Below are positions 1-7,040 of a DNA stretch of 12,943 nt, in pieces (the first letter of the stretch is position 1; the number at the start of each line of letters is the position of its first letter). This DNA comes from Halieaceae bacterium (GTDB taxonomy: Bacteria > Pseudomonadota > Gammaproteobacteria > Pseudomonadales > Halieaceae). A program made the position numbers and the translations under genes. The notes under the pieces were generated by a model. It did not search any database. It was not told the DNA's origin and was given only the letters and a program-made list of their open reading frames with translations. The DNA is taken from the NCBI GenBank assembly GCA_011523115.1, contig WTHO01000024.1:12624-25566 (forward strand). The letters run 5' to 3'.

Positions 1-729
1 ACCCGCGCGGACAAGATGAACGCCTTGGACCCTGCCATGTTTGAGGCGATCTGCGATGCCATCGACTCGCTCTCGAAACAGGATAGCTTGCGAGTCGTGG
101 TGGTATCGGGTGAGGGCAGAGCTTTTTGTGCGGGGTTGGACCTGTCTAACTTCGCAAGCAGTGACAAGCCAATGGATCTGATGGCCCGGACGCATGGGCT
201 CACCAATATGCCGCAGCAAGCCGCCTGGGGTTGGCGAACGCTTCCGGTACCTGTGATCGCTGCGGTGCATGGCGTGGCGTTGGGCGGTGGCCTGAACATC
301 ATGTCAGGCGCCGATATCCGGATTATCCACCCGGAGACCCGCTGCGCGGTGATGGAGATGCGCTGGGGGCTGGTGCCTGACATGGCGGGCTACCCGCTCT
401 GGCGGGGCAACGTTCGGGACGATGTACTGCGCAAACTGGTCTATACCAACGCTGAATTTTCGGGCGCAGAGGCCTGTGCAATGGGATTCGCCACCGAAAC
501 CTCGGAAGATCCGCTGGCGCGTGCTATGGCCCTGGCCGAGGAGATTGCTGGCAAAAACCCTGAAGCCGTGCGAGCCGCCAAGCGACTCTCGAATCAGTTG
601 GCAGACAGCACCGATGACCGTCTTTTACTCTCAGAATCGGAGGAGCAGACCCGGATTATCGGTAAGGCAAATCAAATGGAAGCCGTCATGGCCTTCATGG
701 AGGGCCGTGCCCCGTCGTTTTCGGACTGA
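1..729 (+). CDS. Enoyl-CoA hydratase/isomerase (crotonase) family protein, 5'-truncated by window edge
   Basis: This is a crotonase-fold enzyme that probably hydrates or isomerises an acyl-CoA intermediate in the cytoplasm. The reading frame is open from base 1, and the five codons before the first ATG (16) encode TRADK. TRADK-MNALD resembles the conserved N-terminal crotonase motif, so the true start lies before the window. Counting from the ATG at 16, the first oxyanion-hole segment AFCAGLD is at about 36-42 and the second, GVALGGGLN, at 86-94. An acidic pair follows in MEMRWGLVPDM (E114, D122). The WGLVPDM form is one I associate with general crotonase and dienoyl-CoA isomerase-like members, so the exact reaction and substrate cannot be set. 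The remaining 237 residues are near full family length, so only a short N-terminus is missing. The next gene follows after 138 bases on the same strand, so shared transcription is possible but unproven. Confidence 0.9.
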   Translation, partial: TRADKMNALDPAMFEAICDAIDSLSKQDSLRVVVVSGEGRAFCAGLDLSNFASSDKPMDLMARTHGLTNMPQQAAWGWRTLPVPVIAAVHGVALGGGLNIMSGADIRIIHPETRCAVMEMRWGLVPDMAGYPLWRGNVRDDVLRKLVYTNAEFSGAEACAMGFATETSEDPLARAMALAEEIAGKNPEAVRAAKRLSNQLADSTDDRLLLSESEEQTRIIGKANQMEAVMAFMEGRAPSFSD

Positions 730-867
730 GTGTGACCGTCTGCCGAGGTGGACAGGCTGGCCCGGCACAAGGCACGAAGTGCTAGGATAAAGACCTTTCC
801 CTGAGACAGCCCAAGTAGCCAAGGTGCTGTATTGGGTGTGATCCCCTCAGACTCGAGCGAGCGCCCT
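730..867 (+). other. Intergenic region before the molybdoenzyme run; possible promoter
   Basis: This is the largest gap between genes in the window, and the most likely place for a promoter driving the 868-10478 run. It contains a small inverted repeat, GCAC-GAA-GTGC at 772-782, directly before TAGGATAAA (783-791), which resembles a sigma-70 -10 element. No convincing -35 hexamer sits 16-18 bases upstream (760-765 reads GCCCGG). There is no T-tract that would make the hairpin an intrinsic terminator. A TTG at 832 is in frame with the downstream gene, but the segment it would add does not look like protein of that family. The promoter reading is inference only. Confidence 0.3.
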
Positions 868-3000
868 ATGAGTGAAACTAGTCAACAGACGCATCACCGT
901 GTCTGCCATCTGTGTGAGGCGATGTGCGGTCTGATTATCCGGACCGAAGGCAGCACGGTTGTGGATATTCGCGGTGATCGTAATGACCCCCTGAGTCGCG
1001 GGCACGTTTGCCCCAAGGCAGTGGCGCTCAAGGATATTCACGAGGATCCCGATCGACTCCGAAAACCCATGCGGCGGGTGCGCACCGCGCCGGGTGAGTA
1101 TCGCCATGTCGAGATTGAGTGGCCCGAGGCGCTGGATCTGGCTGCTGAGGCATTGGCATCCACGATCCAGAGGCATGGTGTGGATGCCGTCGGTGCCTAT
1201 TTCGGGAATCCTTCCGTGCACAACTACGGGATGCTCACGCATCAGCGCAATTTGTTCCGTCATATCCGTACCCGCAACCGTTTTTCGGCCACCTCGGTAG
1301 ATCAGTTGCCGCACCATTTGGTGTCACTGTGGTGTTTTGGGCACATGCTGCTGAGTCCGATCCCTGACGTGGATCGCACCGATTACTTTTTGATGCTCGG
1401 AGCTAATCCGCTTGCGTCGAATGGCAGCATCTGGACGGTGCCCGATGTGCGCAAGCGCCTCAAAGATCTCAAGGCTCGCGGCGGTAAGATAGTCGTGGTT
1501 GACCCGCGGCGGACTGAGACGGCGGCACTCGCCAGTGAGCACCTCTTTATTCGGCCGGGCACTGACGCGGCGTTCTTGCTGGCGATCATTCATACGCTGT
1601 TCAGGGATAAGTTGGTGGCGCCGGGTCGATTGGCCGACTTTACAGACGGGCTGGACGAGGTGAGAGACGCTGTGCGGGATTTATCGCCCGAGTGGGCGGA
1701 ACCGCTGACGGGCATTGGCGCGGCCGACACGGTGCGCATCGCACATGAGTTGGCTGGGGCAGATGCCGGGATCTGTTATGGGCGCATGGGGGTCAGCACC
1801 CAGGCGTTTGGCGCTTTGTGCCAGTGGGCGATACAGGTCATCAATGTCGCCACCGGACACCTCGATAAGCCCGGCGGCAGCCTGTTCACGCGACCGGCTA
1901 TGGACCAGGTAGTGAACACCAACCCCGGGGGGTTTGGTCGTTTTACCAGTAGAGCGAGGGGCTTGCCTGAGTTCAATTATGAACTGCCGGCGGTGACGAT
2001 GGTCGATGAGATCAGGACGCCGGGCGAGGGTCAGATTCGACTGATGTTCACGGGCGCGGGTAACCCCGTATTGTCGACCCCCAATGGGCGCGCATTGGAC
2101 GAGGCGCTTGAGGAGGTCGATTTCATGATCTCGGTTGATCCGGCACTCAATGAAACGACCCGCCACGCCGACGTCATTTTGCCGCCCACCTCGCCGCTCG
2201 AGCATGACCACTATGACATTGCGTTTCACAATTTGGCGATCCGGAACACGGCGCGTTACAACCCTGCAGTCTTCGACAAACCTGAGGGATCGCTCCATGA
2301 CTGGGAAATTTTCAGCGCCCTGGGCGAGCGCGTGGCAGCGCTACTGGGTCTCGACGCGATGCCAAGCGTTCCACCAGACCAGCTGGTCGATGCGGCACTG
2401 CGCAATGGCCCCTATGGCCACGATACGCCATGGCAGCTGAGCGTCGAAAAGCTAAAGGCGAACCCATCGGGCATTGATCTTGGCGCCCTCGAGCCGTCTT
2501 GCCCTGAGCGACTGCAAACGCCGGACCAGCGCATTCGTCTCGCGGTGCCTGAAGTGCTGGAGGACATCCACCGTTTCCACCGCGAGGTGGCGGAGGCCGG
2601 GGAGCACTATCGACTGATCGGTCGCCGACATGTTCGAGACAACAATTCCTGGATGCACAATCACCAAAGACTGATGAAGGGCAAGCCGCGCTGCCAACTG
2701 CTGATGAACCCGGGAGATGTTGCCAAAGAGGGCTGGCAGTCTGGGAAGGTGGTGACAATAGAGAGCCGTGTGGGGTCTGTAGAGGCTGAGCTGCTTGCGT
2801 CCGATGAGATGATGCCGGGCGTTGTCAGTCTGCCGCACGGCTATGGTCATGGCCGCAGGGGTACACGGGCGGCTGTGGCCAGTCGCCATGCCGGTGTCAG
2901 CTGCAACGACGTCACCGATGAGCGTTATGTGGATCAGCTCTCCGGGAACGCCGCCGTCAATGGATTGCCCGTTCAGTTATCTGTTCGAGGATCCGCCTGA
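868..3000 (+). CDS. Molybdopterin oxidoreductase, DMSO-reductase superfamily, 710 aa
   Basis: This is a predicted cytoplasmic bis-MGD molybdenum or tungsten enzyme (COG0243-like) with an N-terminal [4Fe-4S] cluster; its substrate is unknown. The cluster motif is C13-x2-C16-x3-C20-x27-C48, followed by Lys50, at the position used for electron relay to the cofactor. GANPLASNG (178-186) and [11 protein letters not shown] (209-219) match conserved pterin-binding segments of the superfamily. The C-terminal molybdopterin-dinucleotide-binding domain starts near the NNSWMHN segment. I chose the ATG at 868 because the family's N-terminal Cys motif follows closely; the upstream in-frame TTG at 832 adds unconvincing sequence. 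There is no Tat signal and no neighbouring electron-transfer or membrane subunit. The region where many members carry the Cys, Sec or Ser metal ligand reads SVDQLPHHL (143-151), with no such residue at the position I align to selenocysteine of formate dehydrogenase H. The stop overlaps the lipA start by one base (TGATG). Confidence 0.88.
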   Translation: MSETSQQTHHRVCHLCEAMCGLIIRTEGSTVVDIRGDRNDPLSRGHVCPKAVALKDIHEDPDRLRKPMRRVRTAPGEYRHVEIEWPEALDLAAEALASTIQRHGVDAVGAYFGNPSVHNYGMLTHQRNLFRHIRTRNRFSATSVDQLPHHLVSLWCFGHMLLSPIPDVDRTDYFLMLGANPLASNGSIWTVPDVRKRLKDLKARGGKIVVVDPRRTETAALASEHLFIRPGTDAAFLLAIIHTLFRDKLVAPGRLADFTDGLDEVRDAVRDLSPEWAEPLTGIGAADTVRIAHELAGADAGICYGRMGVSTQAFGALCQWAIQVINVATGHLDKPGGSLFTRPAMDQVVNTNPGGFGRFTSRARGLPEFNYELPAVTMVDEIRTPGEGQIRLMFTGAGNPVLSTPNGRALDEALEEVDFMISVDPALNETTRHADVILPPTSPLEHDHYDIAFHNLAIRNTARYNPAVFDKPEGSLHDWEIFSALGERVAALLGLDAMPSVPPDQLVDAALRNGPYGHDTPWQLSVEKLKANPSGIDLGALEPSCPERLQTPDQRIRLAVPEVLEDIHRFHREVAEAGEHYRLIGRRHVRDNNSWMHNHQRLMKGKPRCQLLMNPGDVAKEGWQSGKVVTIESRVGSVEAELLASDEMMPGVVSLPHGYGHGRRGTRAAVASRHAGVSCNDVTDERYVDQLSGNAAVNGLPVQLSVRGSA

Positions 3001-4013
3001 TGGGTAGTGACGACTCGCGCATAGCGGGCCATCGTATTCCCGCGGTTCAGGTAGAGAGCGGCGGTAAATACAAAAACAGTCGCGGTATGACGGTGATCAA
3101 GGACGGCATCAAAGCCTCTGCCGGCCAGGCAGAGCGCCCCGCAAAACCTGATTGGCTCAGAATGCGAGTGCAAAGCAGCCCCAAGTTTGAAGCGGTCCGC
3201 TCAATCGTTCACGAACATCGACTGGCAACGGTCTGTGAAGAGGCCAAGTGCCCAAACATCGGCGAGTGCTGGAGTGCCGGTACCGCCACAATTATGTTGA
3301 TGGGCGATGTCTGCACCCGCGCTTGCCGATTTTGCTCTGTGAACACGGGCAACCCTAACGGATGGCTGGATCCTGAGGAGCCGGATAATACGGCGGAGGC
3401 AGTCAGGCTAATGGGTTTGCGCTACGTGGTGCTGACCTCGGTCAACCGTGACGATTTACCCGATGGCGGTGCCGGTCACTACGCAGCGGTGGTGCGAGCG
3501 ACCAAGGCAGTCAATCCCGAGACTGCGGTGGAGGCACTGACGCCCGATTTTCTGGGCGACCTCTCGGCCATTGAGACCTTGTTGGACTCTGGTATCGAGG
3601 TCTTTGCGCAAAATGTGGAGACTGTGGAGAGATTGACTCATCCGGTGAGAGACCCGAGGGCCGGCTATCAGCAGACCCTCGATGTCTTGGCACACGGCAA
3701 AGCCTACCGCTCTGATGTGATTACCAAGACTTCCCTTATGCTGGGCCTTGGCGAGACGGAGGATGAAATCAAGCGCTGCATGGATGATCTTCGCCGTCAC
3801 CGCGTCGACGTGCTGACACTGGGACAGTACCTTCAGCCCACCCGGCATCATCTCCCGGTTGAGCGCTTTGTCACGCCTGAGGAATTCGAGCGCTATCGGG
3901 ACTGGGGTCTGGCGTGCGGTTTCTTGGAGGTCGTATCCGGCGCGTTTGTGCGCTCGAGTTATCGGGCAGAGCGAGTGCTTGAGCAGAACAACGTCGGTCT
4001 CGGGCCTGACTGA
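3000..4013 (+). CDS. lipA: Lipoyl synthase LipA (radical SAM), 337 aa
   Basis: LipA inserts two sulfur atoms into protein-bound octanoyl groups, making the lipoyl cofactor of pyruvate and 2-oxoglutarate dehydrogenases and the glycine cleavage system. All expected ligands are present. The auxiliary cluster is C79-x4-C84-x5-C90 in [12 protein letters not shown], and the radical SAM cluster is C105-x3-C109-x2-C112 in CTRACRFC. The C-terminal RSSYRAE motif (318-324) supplies the serine that ligates the auxiliary cluster. The ATG at 3000 shares its A with the upstream TGA and is preceded by GAGGA (2987-2991) at 8 bases. An internal ATG at 3087 gives a shorter alternative N-terminus. No lipB lies next to it here; the neighbours are a molybdoenzyme and a glycosyltransferase, and the latter starts one base after the lipA stop. 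Confidence 0.97.
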   Translation: MGSDDSRIAGHRIPAVQVESGGKYKNSRGMTVIKDGIKASAGQAERPAKPDWLRMRVQSSPKFEAVRSIVHEHRLATVCEEAKCPNIGECWSAGTATIMLMGDVCTRACRFCSVNTGNPNGWLDPEEPDNTAEAVRLMGLRYVVLTSVNRDDLPDGGAGHYAAVVRATKAVNPETAVEALTPDFLGDLSAIETLLDSGIEVFAQNVETVERLTHPVRDPRAGYQQTLDVLAHGKAYRSDVITKTSLMLGLGETEDEIKRCMDDLRRHRVDVLTLGQYLQPTRHHLPVERFVTPEEFERYRDWGLACGFLEVVSGAFVRSSYRAERVLEQNNVGLGPD

Positions 4014-4014
4014 T

Positions 4015-5211
4015 ATGAGCGCGCCGCGTCGACCGCAGGTACTGTACCTCACTGCAGTGGACCGAGATGGCGGCACGGCAGGTCTCAGCCGGCAAACAAG
4101 GATCATTGTGGGTGTGCTGGCAAGGGACATGGCAGTGTCTCTTGCAATTGCGGGCCCAATCGAGCATCAGGCGCTGCAATCCTTGCGTGAGCAGTTTGCG
4201 CCGCTGCGCGCGGCAGGGGGCTTCCCGGCCAGCTCGGCTGATCAGCGGGCAGAGCGGGGATTACGCCGATTGACCCTCAGCCGCTTTGGCTCCGATATCA
4301 TTAATGCTCGCCTGCAGGCGGCGATTCAGCGGCGATCAGACGCCTTTGATGCCATTGTCATCGACGAGCTGGTCGCCTCTCCCTACCTGCCGGTGAATGC
4401 GGGCTGCCCCGTTTACTATCTTGCTCACCGCTGCGAGGCAGATCTTGGCTCGCAGTCCCCATGGCGATGGCTTCAGTTGGGTAATCAGCGAGCCTGCAAA
4501 AAAACAGAGACCCAGTTGGCGCAGTCAGTGAGCGGTGTATTTGCGACAACCGCCGTGGCGAGCGGCCTGTTGGCTCAGGGAATGTCGCTCAGCCAGTTAA
4601 ACCCCTCATTTGGGCGTTTCCGGCCTGAAATCGCGGTGAACGACACCGTCGACTGGAATCAAACCCGCAGTCGTCTGGGCTATGCGGGATATCTCGGAGA
4701 TGATCGCAACCTGGCCAGTCTGGAGTGGCTACTCAAAGAGGTTTGGACGCCGGGGCAGCGCATATTTGAGGGTACCGAATTGCATCTGGTGGGCACCGCA
4801 CCGCCTGCGCCACTCAGGGAACTGGCCGCTGCGAATAATAACGTTTATCTTCACAGTGGAGGCCGGCAGCAGCTGCAGTTTCTGGGTTGTCGCGCAGTGA
4901 TCGAGCCGCTGATGTTTGAGCAACATGTGGATACCAAGCTGGTGAATGCGATGTCACATGGACTGCCAGTGGTGACCAGCCAGCAAGCGCTTGCAAGAGC
5001 TCATACTGACCTTGGGAATGGCGTGCTCGCCGCAGGAGGCCCCGAACAAATGGCGATGCTGATCCAGCGGGTAATGAAGGAGCACGAGTTTTGGCAGCGT
5101 CACGCGGATGCGGCTGCGGGCACTGCAGCGCTACAATTGCCCGACTATGAGGTGGCGCATGACCTGCGTCGCGCTGTGTTGAAAGGACAGGAGGAGGGAG
5201 TGACGGCATGA
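4015..5211 (+). CDS. GT-B fold glycosyltransferase (group 1/GT4-like), 398 aa
   Basis: This is a predicted sugar-nucleotide-dependent glycosyltransferase; donor and acceptor cannot be read from the sequence. The N-terminal half opens with a Rossmann-type strand, PQVLYLTAVDRDGG (7-20), then ARDMAVSLAIAGP (36-48) and FDAIVIDEL (111-119). The C-terminal half has GYLGDDRN (225-232), the strand ELHLVGTAPP (255-264), NNVYLHSG (275-282) and AVIEPLMFEQHVDTKLVNAM (294-313), followed by SHGLPVVTS. This matches the nucleotide-sugar-binding EPxxxxxxxxK(L)xEAMxxGxPVV pattern of GT4-type enzymes. No signal peptide or membrane segment is visible. I chose the ATG at 4015; a longer frame back to 3859 only runs inside lipA. 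The start has no Shine-Dalgarno sequence and lies one base after the lipA stop, so re-initiation is likely. The 3' end carries a purine-rich GGAGGAGGGAG stretch that may serve the next initiation event. Confidence 0.82.
   Translation: MSAPRRPQVLYLTAVDRDGGTAGLSRQTRIIVGVLARDMAVSLAIAGPIEHQALQSLREQFAPLRAAGGFPASSADQRAERGLRRLTLSRFGSDIINARLQAAIQRRSDAFDAIVIDELVASPYLPVNAGCPVYYLAHRCEADLGSQSPWRWLQLGNQRACKKTETQLAQSVSGVFATTAVASGLLAQGMSLSQLNPSFGRFRPEIAVNDTVDWNQTRSRLGYAGYLGDDRNLASLEWLLKEVWTPGQRIFEGTELHLVGTAPPAPLRELAAANNNVYLHSGGRQQLQFLGCRAVIEPLMFEQHVDTKLVNAMSHGLPVVTSQQALARAHTDLGNGVLAAGGPEQMAMLIQRVMKEHEFWQRHADAAAGTAALQLPDYEVAHDLRRAVLKGQEEGVTA
5189..5197 (+). promoter_or_regulatory. Strong Shine-Dalgarno tract before the mini-ORF at 5208
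   Basis: The last codons of the glycosyltransferase gene contain AGGAGGAGG, the strongest anti-16S match I noticed in the window. The second GGAGG core (5193-5197) sits 10 bases before the ATG at 5208. That is usable spacing for the mini-ORF but about 39 bases too far for nadK at 5237. The coding role (GQEEG residues) may also explain the purine run. Confidence 0.5.
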
Positions 5212-5240
5212 CAGATTCGATCGCGACCCCCAGCTCATGA
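5208..5240 (+). CDS. 10-codon mini-ORF linking the glycosyltransferase and nadK
   Basis: An ATG overlapping the glycosyltransferase stop (ATGA, 5208-5211) opens a 10-codon frame encoding MTDSIATPSS. Its TGA (5238-5240) in turn overlaps the nadK ATG at 5237, again as ATGA. It is not in frame with either neighbour. A strong Shine-Dalgarno tract precedes it, while the 15 bases before the nadK ATG (ending CCCCCAGCTC) contain none. The peptide resembles nothing I know and probably has no function of its own. The likely role, by inference, is to carry ribosomes across the gap and couple nadK translation to the upstream gene. It may also be a chance arrangement. Confidence 0.4.
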   Translation: MTDSIATPSS

Positions 5241-6121
5241 GCAATACATTCAGTCACGTTGGGTTGCTGGGCAGGCGGGAGCACCCCGGCGTCGAGGAAA
5301 TCGTGTCGGGGTTGCTGAACCTTTTGGATGATCGCGGCTTGCAGGTCACCATAGAGGACCGTTTGGCAACCCTCGCTCACTTCGAGAGACGGGAGATGGA
5401 GTCCCGGGACCAGATCGGCGCAATGGTGGATCTGGCTATTGTCATAGGCGGTGATGGCAGCTTGCTGAGTGCCGCACGCACGCTGGTCAAACACGACACG
5501 CCCGTGATTGGCGTCAATCGCGGGCGACTGGGGTTTTTAACTGACGTGAGCCCGGATGAGCTGATTGATCAGGTCAGCGCTGTTCTGGATGGCAAATTCT
5601 TGAGCGAAAAGCGGTTCCTTCTGGACACTGAGGTGTGGCGCGGTGAGCAGGTGATTGGTCGCGGCGACGCGCTCAATGACATTGTTGTGAACTCTGGTGC
5701 CTCGGCACAAATGATCGAATTCGAGCTGAGCATTGACGGCGAATTCGTCTATCGATTGAACGCGGACGGCCTGCTGGTCGCCACCCCCACCGGTTCGACG
5801 GCTTACTGTCTCTCGGCCGGCGGCCCCATCATGTATCCGGGGCTTGACGCACTGGTATTGGTACCCATGTTCCCGCACTCTCTGACCAGTCGCCCAATTG
5901 TGGTGAGCGGGCAGAGCGAGATTCGTATTGACGTGGTCTCGCGAAACGACATTCACCCGCCGATTACCTGCGATGGTCAGATCTCCATTACCGCCTTGCC
6001 GGGTGACTCGGTGCGAATACGCAAAAAAAATCGGGAACTGACGCTCCTGCATCCACCGGGATACAGTTTCTACGCCAGCTGCAGAGACAAGCTGCGCTGG
6101 TCTGATGCGCTCGTTCAATAA
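5237..6121 (+). CDS. nadK: NAD kinase NadK, 294 aa
   Basis: This cytosolic enzyme phosphorylates NAD to NADP. The family signature GGDGS is at 71-75, NRGRLGFLTD at 94-103, ALNDIVVNSG at 145-154 (NAD-binding NE/ND motif), and the glycine-rich DGLLVATPTGSTAY at 177-190. SRPIVV (218-223) and CDGQ (245-248) complete the usual C-terminal set. Length matches the roughly 290-residue proteobacterial NadK. The start at 5237 is fixed: the in-frame region upstream holds no ATG, GTG or TTG back to a stop at 5201-5203. There is no Shine-Dalgarno sequence, so initiation probably depends on coupling through the mini-ORF at 5208. An eight-adenine run at 6023-6030 lies within the codons for Lys-Lys-Asn. The 3' end overlaps the rhomboid gene by 17 bases. 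Confidence 0.97.
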   Translation: MSNTFSHVGLLGRREHPGVEEIVSGLLNLLDDRGLQVTIEDRLATLAHFERREMESRDQIGAMVDLAIVIGGDGSLLSAARTLVKHDTPVIGVNRGRLGFLTDVSPDELIDQVSAVLDGKFLSEKRFLLDTEVWRGEQVIGRGDALNDIVVNSGASAQMIEFELSIDGEFVYRLNADGLLVATPTGSTAYCLSAGGPIMYPGLDALVLVPMFPHSLTSRPIVVSGQSEIRIDVVSRNDIHPPITCDGQISITALPGDSVRIRKKNRELTLLHPPGYSFYASCRDKLRWSDALVQ

Positions 6122-6740
6122 ACTACCCCCCGCAATTCAGCGCGCGCCCGCGACTTTTTCGCTGGTGGTCGCGACGACTGTCTGTTTCTTGCTTTTTTAC
6201 CCACTGCAGTGGGTGGGCATGCTCGAGCTATTTAACTTTGTTCCGTTTCGGGCTGCAGGCGGCTACGTCGCGTTTGGCGAGTGGGGCGATTGGTGGCGAC
6301 TGGTCACACCTACGCTGATTCACTTCGGTTGGCTACACGTGGTGTTTAATTGCCTCTGGCTGTGGGAGTTTGGGCAACGAATTGAGCACAGGCTCGGGGG
6401 TGTCAACCTTCTGGGTCTGTATGTGATTAGCGCGATGGCCAGTAACTTCTGTCAGTATTGGTGGGAGGGGCCGTCTATATTCGGCGGCATGTCCGGGGTG
6501 GTTTATGCCCTGCTGGGTATCATTATGGCCAGTCATTGGCGACGGCCAGGTTGGATTGCGCCGCCCCCGATGGCAGTTTTCGCTTTCATGCTCATCTGGT
6601 TGGTGATTGGCATGAGCGGCAGTATGGCGCTGCTGGGGGCGGACGCCATTGCCAACGGCGCTCATGTGGGTGGGTTGGTCGCCGGCTGGGTCCTTGGCTT
6701 GCTGGTGAGCAGCGCGCCGGCATTATTCAGAAAATCGTGA
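6105..6740 (+). CDS. Rhomboid family intramembrane serine protease, 211 aa
   Basis: This is a predicted inner-membrane protease that cleaves substrates within or near transmembrane helices. The catalytic serine is S130 in GGMSGVVY and the partner histidine is H187 in ANGAHVGG. The supporting H78-x3-N82 (LHVVFN) matches the HxxxN motif on TM2 of GlpG. WRLVTPTLIHFGWLHVVFN spans the typical L1/TM2 region. Hydrophobic segments fall near 16-38, 67-86, 100-116, 128-142, 156-178 and 184-203, fitting a six-helix core. There is no N-terminal cytosolic domain like that of E. coli GlpG, so this is a minimal rhomboid; a rhombosortase role is possible but I saw nothing specific for it. The ATG at 6105 lies inside the end of nadK with no clear Shine-Dalgarno sequence, which suggests coupling. 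Natural substrates are unknown. Confidence 0.9.
   Translation: MRSFNKLPPAIQRAPATFSLVVATTVCFLLFYPLQWVGMLELFNFVPFRAAGGYVAFGEWGDWWRLVTPTLIHFGWLHVVFNCLWLWEFGQRIEHRLGGVNLLGLYVISAMASNFCQYWWEGPSIFGGMSGVVYALLGIIMASHWRRPGWIAPPPMAVFAFMLIWLVIGMSGSMALLGADAIANGAHVGGLVAGWVLGLLVSSAPALFRKS
6199..6214. repeat. 16-base perfect palindrome inside the rhomboid gene
   Basis: ACCCACTGCAGTGGGT is its own reverse complement and lies in the codons for Tyr-Pro-Leu-Gln-Trp-Val. A six-T run (6193-6198) precedes it on the + strand, so neither strand has a T-tract after the hairpin and it is not an intrinsic terminator. A shorter related palindrome, CACTGCAGTG, occurs near 4051 early in the glycosyltransferase gene. No function is assigned; chance is a real possibility. 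Confidence 0.5.
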
Positions 6741-6773
6741 GTCGAAGAAGAGACAAGGTAGGAGTGAGCGTCG

Positions 6774-7040
6774 ATGTCTGATCAGTATCGCGATTCGGTG
6801 CAGCAAATGGATCGCGAGGTGTATGAGCGGCTGGTCGATTCTCTGGCTACCGGCCGCTGGCCCGACGGACGCGCTCTGACCGACGCGCAACGGCAACATG
6901 CCATGAGAGCGGTGATTACCTGGGGTGAGCTCCATCTGCCCGCCGAGGCACGTGTCGGTTTCATTGACAAAGGGCACAAGGCGGGTGAGGTCTGTGACGA
7001 ACCCGAGCCGATAGCGTGGAAGGAGTCTCAGCATGAGTGA
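6774..7040 (+). CDS. DUF1315 family protein (YeaC-like), 88 aa
   Basis: This small soluble protein of unknown function is recognised by the family pattern of E. coli YeaC: the segment EVYERLVDSLATGRWPDG (residues 15-32), then ALTDAQRQHAMRAVITW, corresponds to the conserved EVYxRLxxAVExGKWPDGxxLTxEQ region. It has no membrane segment, signal peptide or cysteine pair. The start at 6774 is supported by AAGGTAGGAG (6755-6764), nine bases upstream. It follows the rhomboid gene by 33 bases and overlaps the DUF2797 gene by 8. The position between rhomboid and DUF2797/pepN resembles an order I remember from other gammaproteobacteria, but it does not reveal the function. Confidence 0.85.
   Translation: MSDQYRDSVQQMDREVYERLVDSLATGRWPDGRALTDAQRQHAMRAVITWGELHLPAEARVGFIDKGHKAGEVCDEPEPIAWKESQHE

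Noticed and set aside
832..867. TTG start that would extend the molybdoenzyme by 12 residues
   Set aside because: The ATG at 868 gives a normal distance to the Cys motif, and the extension has no family-like sequence.
1681..2298. 205-codon - strand frame inside the molybdoenzyme gene
   Set aside because: Arg/His-rich translation without family features, opposite a well-supported gene.
3859..4014. Upstream extension of the glycosyltransferase frame into lipA
   Set aside because: It would lie wholly within lipA, and the ATG at 4015 directly precedes the first Rossmann strand.
3456..4130. 224-codon open frame on the - strand opposite lipA
   Set aside because: It lies almost wholly opposite lipA, which has every expected motif, and its translation shows no recognisable domain. 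It is a shadow of codon bias.
4814..5494. 226-codon - strand frame spanning the glycosyltransferase-nadK junction
   Set aside because: It crosses two supported genes in antisense, and its composition is that of a non-coding shadow.
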